Assembly (NCBI RefSeq): GCF_023952475.1
Contig: NZ_JALHRX010000013.1
Coordinates: 101,741-165,740 of the forward strand
Length of the DNA: 64,000 nt
From: Cupriavidus sp. WGlv3
GTDB taxonomy: Bacteria; Pseudomonadota; Gammaproteobacteria; Burkholderiales; Burkholderiaceae
Direction: 5' to 3'
The number at the start of each line of letters is the position of its first letter. The first letter of the stretch is position 1. The notes beneath the pieces are model-generated. The model saw only the letters and a list, made by a program, of their open reading frames with translations. It was not told the origin of the DNA and ran no database searches. Below are positions 49,034-58,226 of the stretch, one piece after another. The position numbers were made by a program, and so were the translations under genes.

Positions 49034-50175
49034 CGCCCGCGTCGGCACGCTTCTCGCTGCAGCGCTGGTGGAGCATCGTGCTGAAGGAATTCCTGCAGCT
49101 GCGGCGCGACCGTGTCACCTTCGGCATGATCGTCGGCCTGCCGATCATGCAGCTGCTGCTGTTCGGCTTTGCCATCAATACCGATCCGCGCCAGCTGCCG
49201 ACCGCGGTGATCGCTGCCGACCAGAGCGAGTTCACGCGTTCCTTCATCGCCAGCATGGAACAGTCGACCTACTTCAAGCTGGTCGGCACGCTGCCCGACG
49301 AGCAGGCCGGGCGCGAAGCGCTGATGAAAGGCGAGGTGCAGTTCGTGCTGACCATCCCGCCCGACTTCACGCGCCGGCTGCTGCGCGGCGAACGGCCCGC
49401 GCTGCTGGTCGAGGCCGACGCCACCGATCCGTCCGCCACCGGCCAGGCCATCGCCGCGCTGCCGCAGCTGCCCTACCGCGTGGCCACGCATGACCTGAAG
49501 GGCTCGCTGGCGCCACTGGCTGGTGGCAGGCCGCCTTTCGACGTGCAGGTGCAGCGGCTCTACAACCCGGAAGGCATCACCCAGTACAACATCGTCCCTG
49601 GCCTGATGGGCGTGATCCTGACGATGACGATGGTGATGATGACCGGCCTGGCGATGACGCGCGAACGCGAGCGCGGCACCATGGAGAACCTGCTGGCCAC
49701 GCCGGTGCGGCCGCTCGAGGTGATGACCGGCAAGATCGTGCCGTACATCTTCATCGGCCTGATCCAGTCGACCATCGTGCTGCTGGCCGCGCGCTGGGTC
49801 TTCAGCGTGCCCTTTGTCGGCTCGGTGCTGGCGGTGTACCTGGCGGCGCTGCTGTTCATCGCGGCCAACCTGACCGTCGGCATCACGCTGTCGTCGCTGG
49901 CGCAGAACCAGCTGCAGGCGATGCAGCTGACCTTTTTCTACTTCCTGCCCAACATCCTGCTGTCCGGCTTCATGTTCCCGTTTGCCGGCATGCCGGGCTG
50001 GGCGCAGGCGATCGGCAACATCCTGCCGATGACGTACTTCCACCGCATGGTGCGCGGCATCCTGCTCAAGGGCAACGGCTGGTTCGAGCTGTGGCCCAAT
50101 CTGTGGCCGATGGCACTGTTTATCGTGGTGGTGATGGCGATCGCGGTGCGCTTCTACCGGCGCACGCTGGATTGA
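49030..50175 (+). CDS. ABC-2 type permease, YbhS/YbhR-like
   Basis: 381-residue permease with one N-terminal helix (FGMIVGLPIMQLLLFGFAIN), a periplasmic domain of about 135 residues, and five C-terminal helices starting at VPGLMGVILTMTMVMMTGLA. The ERERGTMENLLATPVRPLE block is diagnostic for this family. E. coli ybhSR encodes two permeases; here only one is present, implying a homodimer with the ATPase dimer. It overlaps the ATPase gene by 4 bases and is followed after 11 bp by the outer-membrane component. Confidence 0.92.
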   Translation: MTPASARFSLQRWWSIVLKEFLQLRRDRVTFGMIVGLPIMQLLLFGFAINTDPRQLPTAVIAADQSEFTRSFIASMEQSTYFKLVGTLPDEQAGREALMKGEVQFVLTIPPDFTRRLLRGERPALLVEADATDPSATGQAIAALPQLPYRVATHDLKGSLAPLAGGRPPFDVQVQRLYNPEGITQYNIVPGLMGVILTMTMVMMTGLAMTRERERGTMENLLATPVRPLEVMTGKIVPYIFIGLIQSTIVLLAARWVFSVPFVGSVLAVYLAALLFIAANLTVGITLSSLAQNQLQAMQLTFFYFLPNILLSGFMFPFAGMPGWAQAIGNILPMTYFHRMVRGILLKGNGWFELWPNLWPMALFIVVVMAIAVRFYRRTLD

Positions 50176-50186
50176 AGGGGCTGGCC

Positions 50187-51680
50187 ATGCAACGTCTTAT
50201 CTTCCTGCTCGCCGCCGCGCTGCTGTGCGGCTGCGCAGTCGGGCCCGATTTCCACGCGCCGGCGCTGCCGGACGATGCCGGCTACGTGCCCGGTCCGCAG
50301 CCGGTGGCAACGGTTGCGGCGGACAGCGCCGACGCGCCGGGCCAGGCCCACGCGCAGACGCTGGCCACGGGCGCCGATGTCCCGGCGCAGTGGTGGACGC
50401 TGTTCCGCAGTCCGGCGCTGGACACCACCATCCGCGCCGCGCTCGCCGCCAGCCCGACCCTGGCGCAGGCCCGCGCGCGGCTGACGGAAGCGCAGGAGAA
50501 CCTGGCCGCCCGCACCGGCGCGACGCGCTGGCCGGCCATCGACGCGAAGCTGGACACCGCGCGCCAGCAGGTCGATTTCCAGTCGCTGGGCATCACCGCC
50601 ATTCCCAGCCCCGGCCCGTTCACGCTGTACGGCGCGACGGTGCAGGTGTCCTATGCGCTGGACCTGTTCGGCGGCCAGCGGCGCGAGCTGGAAGGCCTGC
50701 AGGCTGCGGTCGACTACCAGCGCTACGAGCTCGAGGCCGCGCGCCTGGCGCTGGCCGCCAACATCGCCACCGCGGCCATCCGCGAAGCCGGCCTGCGCGC
50801 GCAACTGGCCGACACCGCCGCGATGGTAGCGGCGCAGCAGCGCCAGCTCGGCATCACCGCGGCCCGCCTGCGCGCGGGCGGCGTGGCACGCGTCGAGGTG
50901 CAGCGCCGGCGCGCGGAGCTGGCGCAAACCCAGGCCCTGGTGCCGGCGCTGCAGCGCCAGCTCGATGCCACCCGGCACCAGCTCGCGGTCTACACGGGCC
51001 AGACCCCGGCCGCGGCCGCGCTGCCGGAATTCCATCTCGATGCCATGCACCTGCCCGACACGCTGCCGGTGAGCCTGCCCGCCACGCTGGCGCGCCGCCG
51101 GCCCGATATCCGCGCGGCCGAGGCGCTGCTGCACCAGGCCTCGGCCAATATCGGCGTGGCCACCGCCAACCTGTATCCGCAGGTCACGCTGAGCGCCAGC
51201 GGCGGCACCCAGGCCACCGCGGCGCGCGACCTGTTCAGCAGCCTCAACGTCTGGAGCCTGGCTGCCGGCCTGGTGCAGCCGGTATTCCGCGGCGGCGAAC
51301 TGCAGGCCCGCAAGCGCGCGGCGGAAGCGGCGTATGAGCAATCGCTCGCCGCATACCGGCAAGCGGTGCTGCAGGGCCTGCAGAATGTCGCCGACGCCCT
51401 GCGCGCGCTCGAGGCCGACGCCGCCGCGCTGCGCGAACGCGCCGACAGCGCGCGGCAGGCGCGCGATACGCTGGCGGTGGTGTCGGAACAGTACCGGCTC
51501 GGCGGCGTCAGCCAGCTGGCGCTGCTGGACGCCGAGCGGCAGTCGCGCCAGGCCGCGCTGGAACTGGCGCAGGCGCGCGCCGACCGGCTGGCGGATTCGG
51601 CGGCGCTGCTGCAGGCGCTGGGGGGTGGGTGGTGGCAGGAGCCGCCAGACACGAACACGGCGGCGCTGTCATCACGCTAG
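50187..51680 (+). CDS. Outer-membrane efflux lipoprotein (NodT/OprM family)
   Basis: 497-residue TolC-like outer-membrane factor. The lipoprotein signal ends in LLCGCAVGPDFHAPALP (cysteine about residue 14). Two tandem OEP repeats form the beta-barrel and the alpha-helical tunnel: first repeat with QWWTLFRSPALDTTIRAALA, second with LARRRPDIRAAEALLHQASA. In the operon it supplies the channel for the adaptor and ABC permease, making a complete tripartite exporter. The gene ends 20 bp before the convergent pilY1. Confidence 0.92.
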   Translation: MQRLIFLLAAALLCGCAVGPDFHAPALPDDAGYVPGPQPVATVAADSADAPGQAHAQTLATGADVPAQWWTLFRSPALDTTIRAALAASPTLAQARARLTEAQENLAARTGATRWPAIDAKLDTARQQVDFQSLGITAIPSPGPFTLYGATVQVSYALDLFGGQRRELEGLQAAVDYQRYELEAARLALAANIATAAIREAGLRAQLADTAAMVAAQQRQLGITAARLRAGGVARVEVQRRRAELAQTQALVPALQRQLDATRHQLAVYTGQTPAAAALPEFHLDAMHLPDTLPVSLPATLARRRPDIRAAEALLHQASANIGVATANLYPQVTLSASGGTQATAARDLFSSLNVWSLAAGLVQPVFRGGELQARKRAAEAAYEQSLAAYRQAVLQGLQNVADALRALEADAAALRERADSARQARDTLAVVSEQYRLGGVSQLALLDAERQSRQAALELAQARADRLADSAALLQALGGGWWQEPPDTNTAALSSR

Positions 51681-51700
51681 CGCGGCAGCGCCAATGGCAT

Positions 51701-54700
51701 TCACTTCCTGTCGGTCTGGGTGTACCAGTAGGTACGCTTGCGCTTGCCGATGCCCGGCGGCGAGATCTTCTGCGCGCCCAGCGACGAAGTATTGTCGCCG
51801 CCCCCGGGACCGGTCTGGTTGCCGCCGCCGATCAGCACCGGCACGTTGCTGGTGTTGCCTGACTGGTCCGTGACGGCAACCACGCCGAACACCGGCGACG
51901 GCGGCAAGCCACCATTGTTGAACACCACGTGGCGGTTGTTGTTGATGCCCTTGCCGGTCAGGAACGACACCGCATACCCGCGGGCGGTGCCAAGGTCGGG
52001 ATAGCAGGCGCCGGCCTTGGGAACGCTTGGCTGGTTGGTCCCGAAGTAGGTATAGCCGGCCACGGTGAGGGGTGCGTTGACCACCTTCTCGCCGGCGCCC
52101 AGGGTCAGGTAGAACCCTTTTGCGGTGGTCGCATCGGCATATTCGGTGGTGGTGGCGTCGAACAGGCTGCTCTCGGTCAGCGGCGTCCAGGTCGATGGCA
52201 AACCGCCGGTGAGCGCGGTGTCCTTCAGCATGTAGAACCGGTTGACGACGTTGTAGGCCAGTCCCGGCGTGGTGCTGGTGGTGTATAGCGGATGCTCGCG
52301 GTCGCCACTGCCGATCATCACCGCATCGTAGGCCCCGGTGGTGATGACGTCGGGCGGGTACATGAACTTGCGCGCGTCATTGGTATCCTGTGCGCCGCCC
52401 AGCGCGGCGAACTTGCCCAGCGTCCACGCCGCCGGCCCGGTGCCGGCCGCCGTCTCGAAATCGAGCCGCCAGATATTGCCGCCGACGTCGCCGACATAGC
52501 CCTTGTCGATCAGCGCGTCGCCGTTGCGATCGACCACCGCCACGTCGGACGGGATCGCGCGGCTCATGCCGGCCGGCGTGCTGCAGACCGTGTCGGCGAG
52601 GCCGGAGCAATTCGCCAGCCAGGCGCGCACCACATTCCCTTCGAACGCGTCGAAGACAATGACACCGCGCCCCTGCGCGCCGCTGCTGCCGCCCATCGAC
52701 GGCTCCGCGTCCTCGCCCGGATCGTAGCCGGCACCCATCACCACCAGCGGGTTGTCATAACCCTTGACGCGGATCACGCGCGGTTGCGACCAGGTCTGGC
52801 CGAGTTCGGCAATCGCGCTGCTGTCGGATTTCCACAAGAACTGCGGCGCCATCGGATCGGTCACGTCCAGCGCATAGACCAGCCGCCCGCCGCGGCGCGC
52901 GGTCAGGTAGATCACCACACGCGGCTTCGACGGGTCGCGCAGGTCCTGGTACACCGTAGTGGTGCCGTCGAAAAAGTAGTCGCGCGGCCTGGCGCCAGAG
53001 CCCGTCGGCGATCCGCTCAACTGCACCTCCGGCGCGTTGGTATAGAGCCGGCCGAGCTTGCCGTAAAACTCCGGCGGGACGAAGCCCCACAGTTCCCCGC
53101 CCGGACGCACGCCGCCGATGCCAGTGCCCTGGTTGCCGTTGACCGCATGGAACACGCCATCGTTGGCGCCGTAGAACACCACCACGCCGGTACTGCCGCC
53201 GTAGTTGATCACCACCGGCCGTGAATGCAGTACGTCGCCGTGGATGGAACCGCGCACCGTCACGTCCCCGCCCGGACCCGCCTGGAGTTCCTTGCCGGCC
53301 ACCGTGCTTTCCTTGAGCGCATACACGTCGCGGCCGCGCACCCAGTTGATGAGATTGGCGACATCGCCCGCGGTGCTGTTCAGCGCCGACTGCCCGGTCG
53401 CGCCGGTCAGCGCGGCATTGCCAGTATCGAACGACACCAGCGCCTTGCTGGTCTTGCTGCAGCCACCGCTGGGGCAGGTATAGAGCTTGCGCGCCGACTG
53501 GTCCCTGATGATTTGCGCACGCAGCATCTCGCCCGCGCCGCCCTTCTCGACGATCTCGCCGTCGCCGCCAACGGTGCCGCTGACACCGTCGGCTGAATCC
53601 AGCGCGCCCGCGGCGCCCGATGGACTATTGACCCAGAAGCCCTTGGCCGGCCACCCCGCCACGGCGCTGCCGGTATAGCTGTTGCCGCTGAATCCCTGGG
53701 GCGGCTCGGCGGTCCAGAAGCTCTTGGCGTTGGGCGAGATGAAACCCGTACCGGCACTGCTGATCGCACTCTGCTGGTTTGGCCCGGGCGGATTGGCGTC
53801 CAGCACCACGATCTGGTTCTTGTTGTCGTAGCCGAGCTTGTACTGCTTCAGGTTGCCCATCCACCGCGGCGCCGCGGTGGCGTCGGGCCGGAACATGCCG
53901 ATATAGATCTGGTTCAGGTACGAACCCTGCCCGTTGACGCTGACCGGCAGGCTCACCGACGAGAACACGTTGTTGATCGCCTGCATCTCGTTGAAGATCT
54001 GCAGCAAGGCGTCGACCATTGCCTGGACATCGCCGAGCTCGACCACATAGCGCTTGCCGCCGGCGTTGTCGGCCATGCTGCGGGTCGATTCGACATAGTC
54101 CGGGTTCCTGCCGTCGGTGACCGCAATCGTGTAGGTGATGATGTTCTGGTTGTTGTCGAGATTGCCGTTGATGTCGGTCTCGTACATGAACCGTGCCCAC
54201 TCATCGCCCCAGTTGCTGGCGTACTTGTCCTTGCCGGCCTCGAGCTTGAGCGGGGTCAGCTGCCTGGTCGTGGCACCGGCCGACACCAGCGCGTCGTAGG
54301 CCACCGACCCGGTGTCCTGCGGCTTGCCGTTGTTGACCGCATTGGCGATATAGATGACGAAGTTCTTCTGGCACGGATTGGTGATGGGCGAGGTGTACTG
54401 CGTGCCCGACAAGCCCCTCCTGCCTCCGAAGAAGGCCCACGCCTCCTGCATGCCGGCGCCGACCTGCGAATTGTTGGAGTTGTCGGCCTGGCGATCGATG
54501 GTCGTGATGTACTTGAGGAATTCGGCGCCGTTCGTGGCGTTCATCACCGGCAGCGTGTACGGGGCCGCGGCAGGATAGCTAAACCTGCCACCGACATTGT
54601 TGCCGATGCCGAACATCATCAGCCCCATATTGATGTTGCCGGTCAGCTGCGGGTTGGTCACCAGCGTGTTGACCGCGCGGTACAGCGCGCACTGGATGGC

Positions 54701-54997
54701 GCCGACATCGGTGCCCGCGTTGTTGGCGCTGACCACGCTGGCGCCGTTCGCGTCGACGGCATCGCATCCCTTGATGGTGGTCGATGCATTCCACGTCGAG
54801 GCATTGTCCAGCAGCAACAGGACATTGGGCTTGGTGCCGGCATTGGTCTGCAGGCCGGTGAACAGGTCAATGTCTTCCGCCTGTGCGCCTTGCCATCCGG
54901 CGAAGGTCAGCAGCATGGCAAAGCCGGCATGCGCGAAACAGGTGCGCAGGCGAAGGGTCATGTTCGAGGCGCAACGGCGGCGGGCAGGGTTCGTCAT
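51701..54997 (-). CDS. pilY1: Type IV pilus tip adhesin/assembly protein PilY1
   Basis: 1098 residues (1086 if the second ATG at 54961 is used). A signal peptide ends about AGWQGAQA. The N-terminal half is a von Willebrand A-like domain whose metal motif is degenerate (LLLLDNASTWNAST in place of DxSxS). The C-terminal half is the PilY1/PilC beta-propeller, with DGVFHAVNGNQGTGIGGVRP, LVYALDVTDPMAPQFLW and the calcium loop DRNGDALID followed by VGDVGGNIWRLDF. In Pseudomonas calcium binding there controls pilus extension, retraction and twitching. It is the last gene of the minor pilin operon, after pilX. The chosen start has a weak GGGAA site. Confidence 0.9.
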   Translation of the reverse strand: MTNPARRRCASNMTLRLRTCFAHAGFAMLLTFAGWQGAQAEDIDLFTGLQTNAGTKPNVLLLLDNASTWNASTTIKGCDAVDANGASVVSANNAGTDVGAIQCALYRAVNTLVTNPQLTGNINMGLMMFGIGNNVGGRFSYPAAAPYTLPVMNATNGAEFLKYITTIDRQADNSNNSQVGAGMQEAWAFFGGRRGLSGTQYTSPITNPCQKNFVIYIANAVNNGKPQDTGSVAYDALVSAGATTRQLTPLKLEAGKDKYASNWGDEWARFMYETDINGNLDNNQNIITYTIAVTDGRNPDYVESTRSMADNAGGKRYVVELGDVQAMVDALLQIFNEMQAINNVFSSVSLPVSVNGQGSYLNQIYIGMFRPDATAAPRWMGNLKQYKLGYDNKNQIVVLDANPPGPNQQSAISSAGTGFISPNAKSFWTAEPPQGFSGNSYTGSAVAGWPAKGFWVNSPSGAAGALDSADGVSGTVGGDGEIVEKGGAGEMLRAQIIRDQSARKLYTCPSGGCSKTSKALVSFDTGNAALTGATGQSALNSTAGDVANLINWVRGRDVYALKESTVAGKELQAGPGGDVTVRGSIHGDVLHSRPVVINYGGSTGVVVFYGANDGVFHAVNGNQGTGIGGVRPGGELWGFVPPEFYGKLGRLYTNAPEVQLSGSPTGSGARPRDYFFDGTTTVYQDLRDPSKPRVVIYLTARRGGRLVYALDVTDPMAPQFLWKSDSSAIAELGQTWSQPRVIRVKGYDNPLVVMGAGYDPGEDAEPSMGGSSGAQGRGVIVFDAFEGNVVRAWLANCSGLADTVCSTPAGMSRAIPSDVAVVDRNGDALIDKGYVGDVGGNIWRLDFETAAGTGPAAWTLGKFAALGGAQDTNDARKFMYPPDVITTGAYDAVMIGSGDREHPLYTTSTTPGLAYNVVNRFYMLKDTALTGGLPSTWTPLTESSLFDATTTEYADATTAKGFYLTLGAGEKVVNAPLTVAGYTYFGTNQPSVPKAGACYPDLGTARGYAVSFLTGKGINNNRHVVFNNGGLPPSPVFGVVAVTDQSGNTSNVPVLIGGGNQTGPGGGDNTSSLGAQKISPPGIGKRKRTYWYTQTDRK

Positions 54998-55047
54998 GCG
55001 GATTCCCGTGCAAGGCATGGTGAAAGGGTGGCGCTGCGGCTTCGACG

Positions 55048-55599
55048 TCACGGGCATGCCGAGCCGGTCGGCATCCGCACCGCCACACCCTGGTGGACGG
55101 TGGCCGCGGCACCCGTGCCGGCGGCGTCGTTCACCGTGGCGGCGACGTCCCACTGGGTGGCATTGCACAGCGAATTGCCGGCGTTGTTGCCGGCCGTGAC
55201 GATGCCGGTGTTCTGCACGTTGCTGCCGACGAAGCAGGACACGTCGTCGGGGTCGGCCAGGTCCAGCTCGACGTTCTTCATCGGCTTGCTGGCTACGCAC
55301 TCCGGCTTGACTACCTGGGCGACGTAGTCGGCCTTGCCGTCGGCGCTGACGTCCACTGGCACACTGAGCGCCGTGGGTGCCTTGGTGAAGTCGTCCGAGA
55401 TCACCTGTTCAATGGCCTGCTGTGCGACGTCGCGCGCCTCCATCGCGTTTTGCTGGTTGGCCGCCACCTTGACGTTGATCAGTCCGGAGTTGACCATCGC
55501 CACCGCGATCAGCAGGAACAACACCATGAACACCAGGGTCACGACCAGCGTGACCCCGGTTTGCCTGCGGCGCGGCGCCGTGCCGGATGACCTTTTCAT
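55048..55599 (-). CDS. pilX: Type IV pilus minor pilin PilX
   Basis: 183 residues. A 15-residue leader (MKRSSGTAPRRRQTG) precedes the pilin helix VTLVVTLVFMVLFLLIAVAM. The usual Glu5 of pilins is absent, as is normal in PilX. The conserved RDVAQQAIEQVISDDF segment follows and the C-terminal globular domain has several cysteines. PilX joins PilV, PilW, FimU/FimT and PilY1 in the complex that primes pilus assembly. It lies 38 bp after pilW and 50 bp before pilY1. Confidence 0.88.
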   Translation of the reverse strand: MKRSSGTAPRRRQTGVTLVVTLVFMVLFLLIAVAMVNSGLINVKVAANQQNAMEARDVAQQAIEQVISDDFTKAPTALSVPVDVSADGKADYVAQVVKPECVASKPMKNVELDLADPDDVSCFVGSNVQNTGIVTAGNNAGNSLCNATQWDVAATVNDAAGTGAAATVHQGVAVRMPTGSACP

Positions 55600-55637
55600 T
55601 GCATGCCTTGACGATATCGGATGATGACGGGCTCGCC

Positions 55638-56699
55638 CTATTGCTCGCGCAGCCCGGCGACGTTGACCACGCGCGCCACCTGGGCGTAGACATGGCGCTT
55701 GTAGCCGTCATTGAAGGGGCCGCTCGCCACCGCGCGGCCCAGGTCATAGGTGCGGTTGTCCGCCTGGCCGCCGGACGGCCGCAGCGTGCGGGCCAGCACG
55801 TCGACACGCACGGTCGTGACGTTGCCCCAGTTGGCTTGCGCATTGGTCCAGTCGTAGCCCGGCACGACCGCACAGGTGGCGGCGTTGTTGGCGCCGGGGT
55901 CTTCCACATAGCAGTCGGCCGAGCCATTGCTGTCGAGATCCATGCCGTAGCGGACGTGCATGTCCTGCACGCCCTGCGCGACGGAGCGCGCCTGGAATGC
56001 GCCATTGACCAGCTCTGCCATCTTCAGGGTAGGAATGCCGTCGCCGCCGTTGGTGCAACGGTCACAACCGGCGAGGTAGAAGACGCGCACCACGGCCTGG
56101 CGCAGTTCCGCGGGCATGCTGGAATCGCAAGCCTTGGTGCGCAGCGGGAAGGCCGCGGCCGCACTGGCGTCGAAAACAAAAGACACACTGTCCTCGGGAC
56201 AGGCGGAAACCTGCAGGTAGGGCACGCCGGGCACCGGCGCCCCCACGGGGGTGGTCGACACGCGCCGTACCACCAGCACTTCCGAGTTGGCCGACATATC
56301 CGGCAGGCACGGAGCCACCACGCCCGGGGCATAGCCGGCAAGGGCCAGCGGCACGGTGGTGCCCGCAACGAATCCCAATGCCGCTGGATCGGTCGCGCAC
56401 AGCGCCGGACCCGCAAGGGTCGCGCCGCGCGCAATGCTGCCCACGCCGAAGAACCCCGCCAGCTCCACCTCGCGCCGGATCTGCTCCAGCGCATAGCGCC
56501 CGTTTTCCACCTGTTCGGCCGATTTGGCGAACTCGGTGCGCGACAGGCTGTTGGCGTAATACAGGCTGGCCAGCGCGGTCAGCAGCACCAGGCCAATGGT
56601 GATGCCGATCATCAGCTCGATCAGCGAGATGCCGCGCTGGCGGCGCAGGCGCGTGGCGCGGGCCCGGGATGATGGCACGGAAAAATGCGGCGCGGTCAT
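55638..56699 (-). CDS. pilW: Type IV pilus minor pilin PilW
   Basis: 353 residues. A 23-residue basic leader ends in RLRRQRG, followed by the processed helix ISLIELMIGITIGLVLLTAL with Glu5. The next segment RTEFAKSAEQVENGRYALEQ is a family signature for PilW. The large C-terminal domain is Cys-containing. The start overlaps the pilV stop by 4 bases (ATGA), so it is translationally coupled. Confidence 0.9.
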   Translation of the reverse strand: MTAPHFSVPSSRARATRLRRQRGISLIELMIGITIGLVLLTALASLYYANSLSRTEFAKSAEQVENGRYALEQIRREVELAGFFGVGSIARGATLAGPALCATDPAALGFVAGTTVPLALAGYAPGVVAPCLPDMSANSEVLVVRRVSTTPVGAPVPGVPYLQVSACPEDSVSFVFDASAAAAFPLRTKACDSSMPAELRQAVVRVFYLAGCDRCTNGGDGIPTLKMAELVNGAFQARSVAQGVQDMHVRYGMDLDSNGSADCYVEDPGANNAATCAVVPGYDWTNAQANWGNVTTVRVDVLARTLRPSGGQADNRTYDLGRAVASGPFNDGYKRHVYAQVARVVNVAGLREQ

Positions 56700-57316
56700 G
56701 ACACGGTCCCGAGGGTGCCGATGCGGATCTGCGTGCTGACCGCGCGGCGATAGGCGTCGTTGCCGTACTGGTCCTTGCCGCAGCCGAGCGCCGGCGCGGC
56801 GGTGGTGGCCAGCCCCTGCCACGCCACGGTAATGCGGTAGACCTGGTTGAGCGCGTCGACGGTCTCGATGCAGCCGCGCGCGCCGATCATCGCGCCCACG
56901 GCTTGCGCGGGATCGACTGCGCTGGCGCCCGGGCGCATCTCGGCGCTGCCGAGCAAGGCCGCGTTCCAGGCCTGCAGGTCGGCGTCGGCGGTGGCGTTCT
57001 GCGCGGCGCTGCCCTGGGTGCATGCGGCCGGCGGCGCGGCCGCGCTGCCCAGCTGCATGCCGGCGGCGCCGTTGGCATAGCACGCGGCCACCTGGCGGTT
57101 GGCGTTCAGGCGCGCGGCCATGTCCTGCAGCAGCGCCAGCGCCTGCACGCGCTGGTAGGACTCCATCTCGGTCTGGCCCGAGCGCGCCACCAGTCCGGCG
57201 GTGCCCAGCAGGGCCACCAGCAGGATCACCACCGCCACCAGCACTTCGATCAGCAGGAAGCCGGCCTGCGCGCGGCGCGCCGGCAGGCGCCGCCGCGACT
57301 TCGCGATGCGCGTCAT
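56696..57316 (-). CDS. pilV: Type IV pilus minor pilin PilV
   Basis: 206 residues. A 19-residue leader (MTRIAKSRRRLPARRAQAG) is cleaved before FLLIEVLVAVVILLVALLG, the pilin helix with Glu5. VARSGQTEMESYQRVQALAL follows, as in PilV proteins. It overlaps both fimT upstream and pilW downstream by 4 bases. PilV is part of the minor pilin initiation complex. Confidence 0.88.
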   Translation of the reverse strand: MTRIAKSRRRLPARRAQAGFLLIEVLVAVVILLVALLGTAGLVARSGQTEMESYQRVQALALLQDMAARLNANRQVAACYANGAAGMQLGSAAAPPAACTQGSAAQNATADADLQAWNAALLGSAEMRPGASAVDPAQAVGAMIGARGCIETVDALNQVYRITVAWQGLATTAAPALGCGKDQYGNDAYRRAVSTQIRIGTLGTVS

Positions 57317-57807
57317 GTGCAGGCTCCGTTGGTGGAGGCGATGCGGCCGGTCTCGCTGACCTGCACGCACACGCGCGTGGTGGCCGAGGTATCGCCGCCG
57401 GGCGCGAACTCGAACGTCATCGCCGCGCCGGTCAGCCGGCCGTCGTTGCCGACTGCCAGGCCGCCGGCCGCACTGGGCGTGATGGTCAGCCCGCGATAGG
57501 GCCCGAACGAACGTACCGTCTCGGCGCCCGCGCTCACCGTCCACCCTGCGGTCCAGGCGGCGCCGGCCGGTGCCAGCGAGACCGTGGCATTGCGCTTGAC
57601 CGCTTCGCTGCGCGCCAGCACCAGCGCCGACGCCAGGTCGAGCGAGGCGCTGCGCACGCGCTGGCTGGCGATCAGCGCGGCGAAGGAAGGCGCCGCCGCG
57701 ACTGCCAGGATCGCCAGCACCGACAACGCGCACAGCAGCTCGATCAGCGTAAAACCGCGGCGCACGCGCCGCCCCGGGTCGTTCGCATGGGAAGGGTTGG
57801 GCGGCAT
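57313..57807 (-). CDS. Type IV pilus minor pilin FimT/FimU (GspH type)
   Basis: 164 residues. An 18-residue leader ends in RRVRRG before the helix FTLIELLCALSVLAILAVAA. The C-terminal domain is of the GspH/FimT type (SQRVRSASLDLASALVLARS, then AVKRNATVSLAP). FimT in some bacteria binds DNA for uptake; FimU is its structural counterpart, and the two cannot be told apart here. It starts 2 bp after pilE ends and overlaps pilV by 4 bases. Confidence 0.87.
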   Translation of the reverse strand: MPPNPSHANDPGRRVRRGFTLIELLCALSVLAILAVAAAPSFAALIASQRVRSASLDLASALVLARSEAVKRNATVSLAPAGAAWTAGWTVSAGAETVRSFGPYRGLTITPSAAGGLAVGNDGRLTGAAMTFEFAPGGDTSATTRVCVQVSETGRIASTNGACT

Positions 57808-57809
57808 GG

Positions 57810-58226
57810 TCAGTTCCAGCAGTCGGTGCCGGCGCCCGACGCGGATTTGGCGCCGGCGCTGGTCAGCGTCAGCGTGCCGCAATCGGTGTCGCTGAGCTGG
57901 CTGCCCTTGGGCGTGGCGACGATACTGTAGCGCGGCGGCGGCGCCGCGCCCGGCGTCACCGTAACGTCGTAGCGCGTGGCCAGCCCGGCAGGCACCGACA
58001 TGCCGAGCGCGCCGAGGCTGGCGGCATAGGCGCGGTTGTCGACCAGGAAGCGCTCCTGCGCGCCCGAGACCTCCAGCATGAAGGACTCGATCGCGGCGCG
58101 GTTGGAGCGCATGACGTAACGGCTGTAGTTGGGAATGGCAACGGCGGCAAGAATGGCGATGACCGCCACGGTGATCATGACTTCGATCAGCGTGAAGCCA
58201 TGCGGCGGCCTGCCCCGGCATGGCAT
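57810..58226 (-). CDS. pilE: Type IV pilin PilE (minor pilin of the pilVWXY1 operon)
   Basis: 138 residues. A short 10-residue leader MPCRGRPPHG precedes the canonical type IVa helix FTLIEVMITVAVIAILAAVA with Glu5. The small C-terminal domain ends with a disulfide pair (DTDCGTLTLT and GTDCWN). The family signature IPNYSRYVMRSNRAAIESFM fits PilE. The start is the only ATG giving a normal leader; the frame stays open 44 codons upstream but that would place the leader deep inside. It is the first gene of the minor pilin operon. Whether it is a minor or the major pilin cannot be settled here, but its position argues for minor. Confidence 0.9.
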   Translation of the reverse strand: MPCRGRPPHGFTLIEVMITVAVIAILAAVAIPNYSRYVMRSNRAAIESFMLEVSGAQERFLVDNRAYAASLGALGMSVPAGLATRYDVTVTPGAAPPPRYSIVATPKGSQLSDTDCGTLTLTSAGAKSASGAGTDCWN

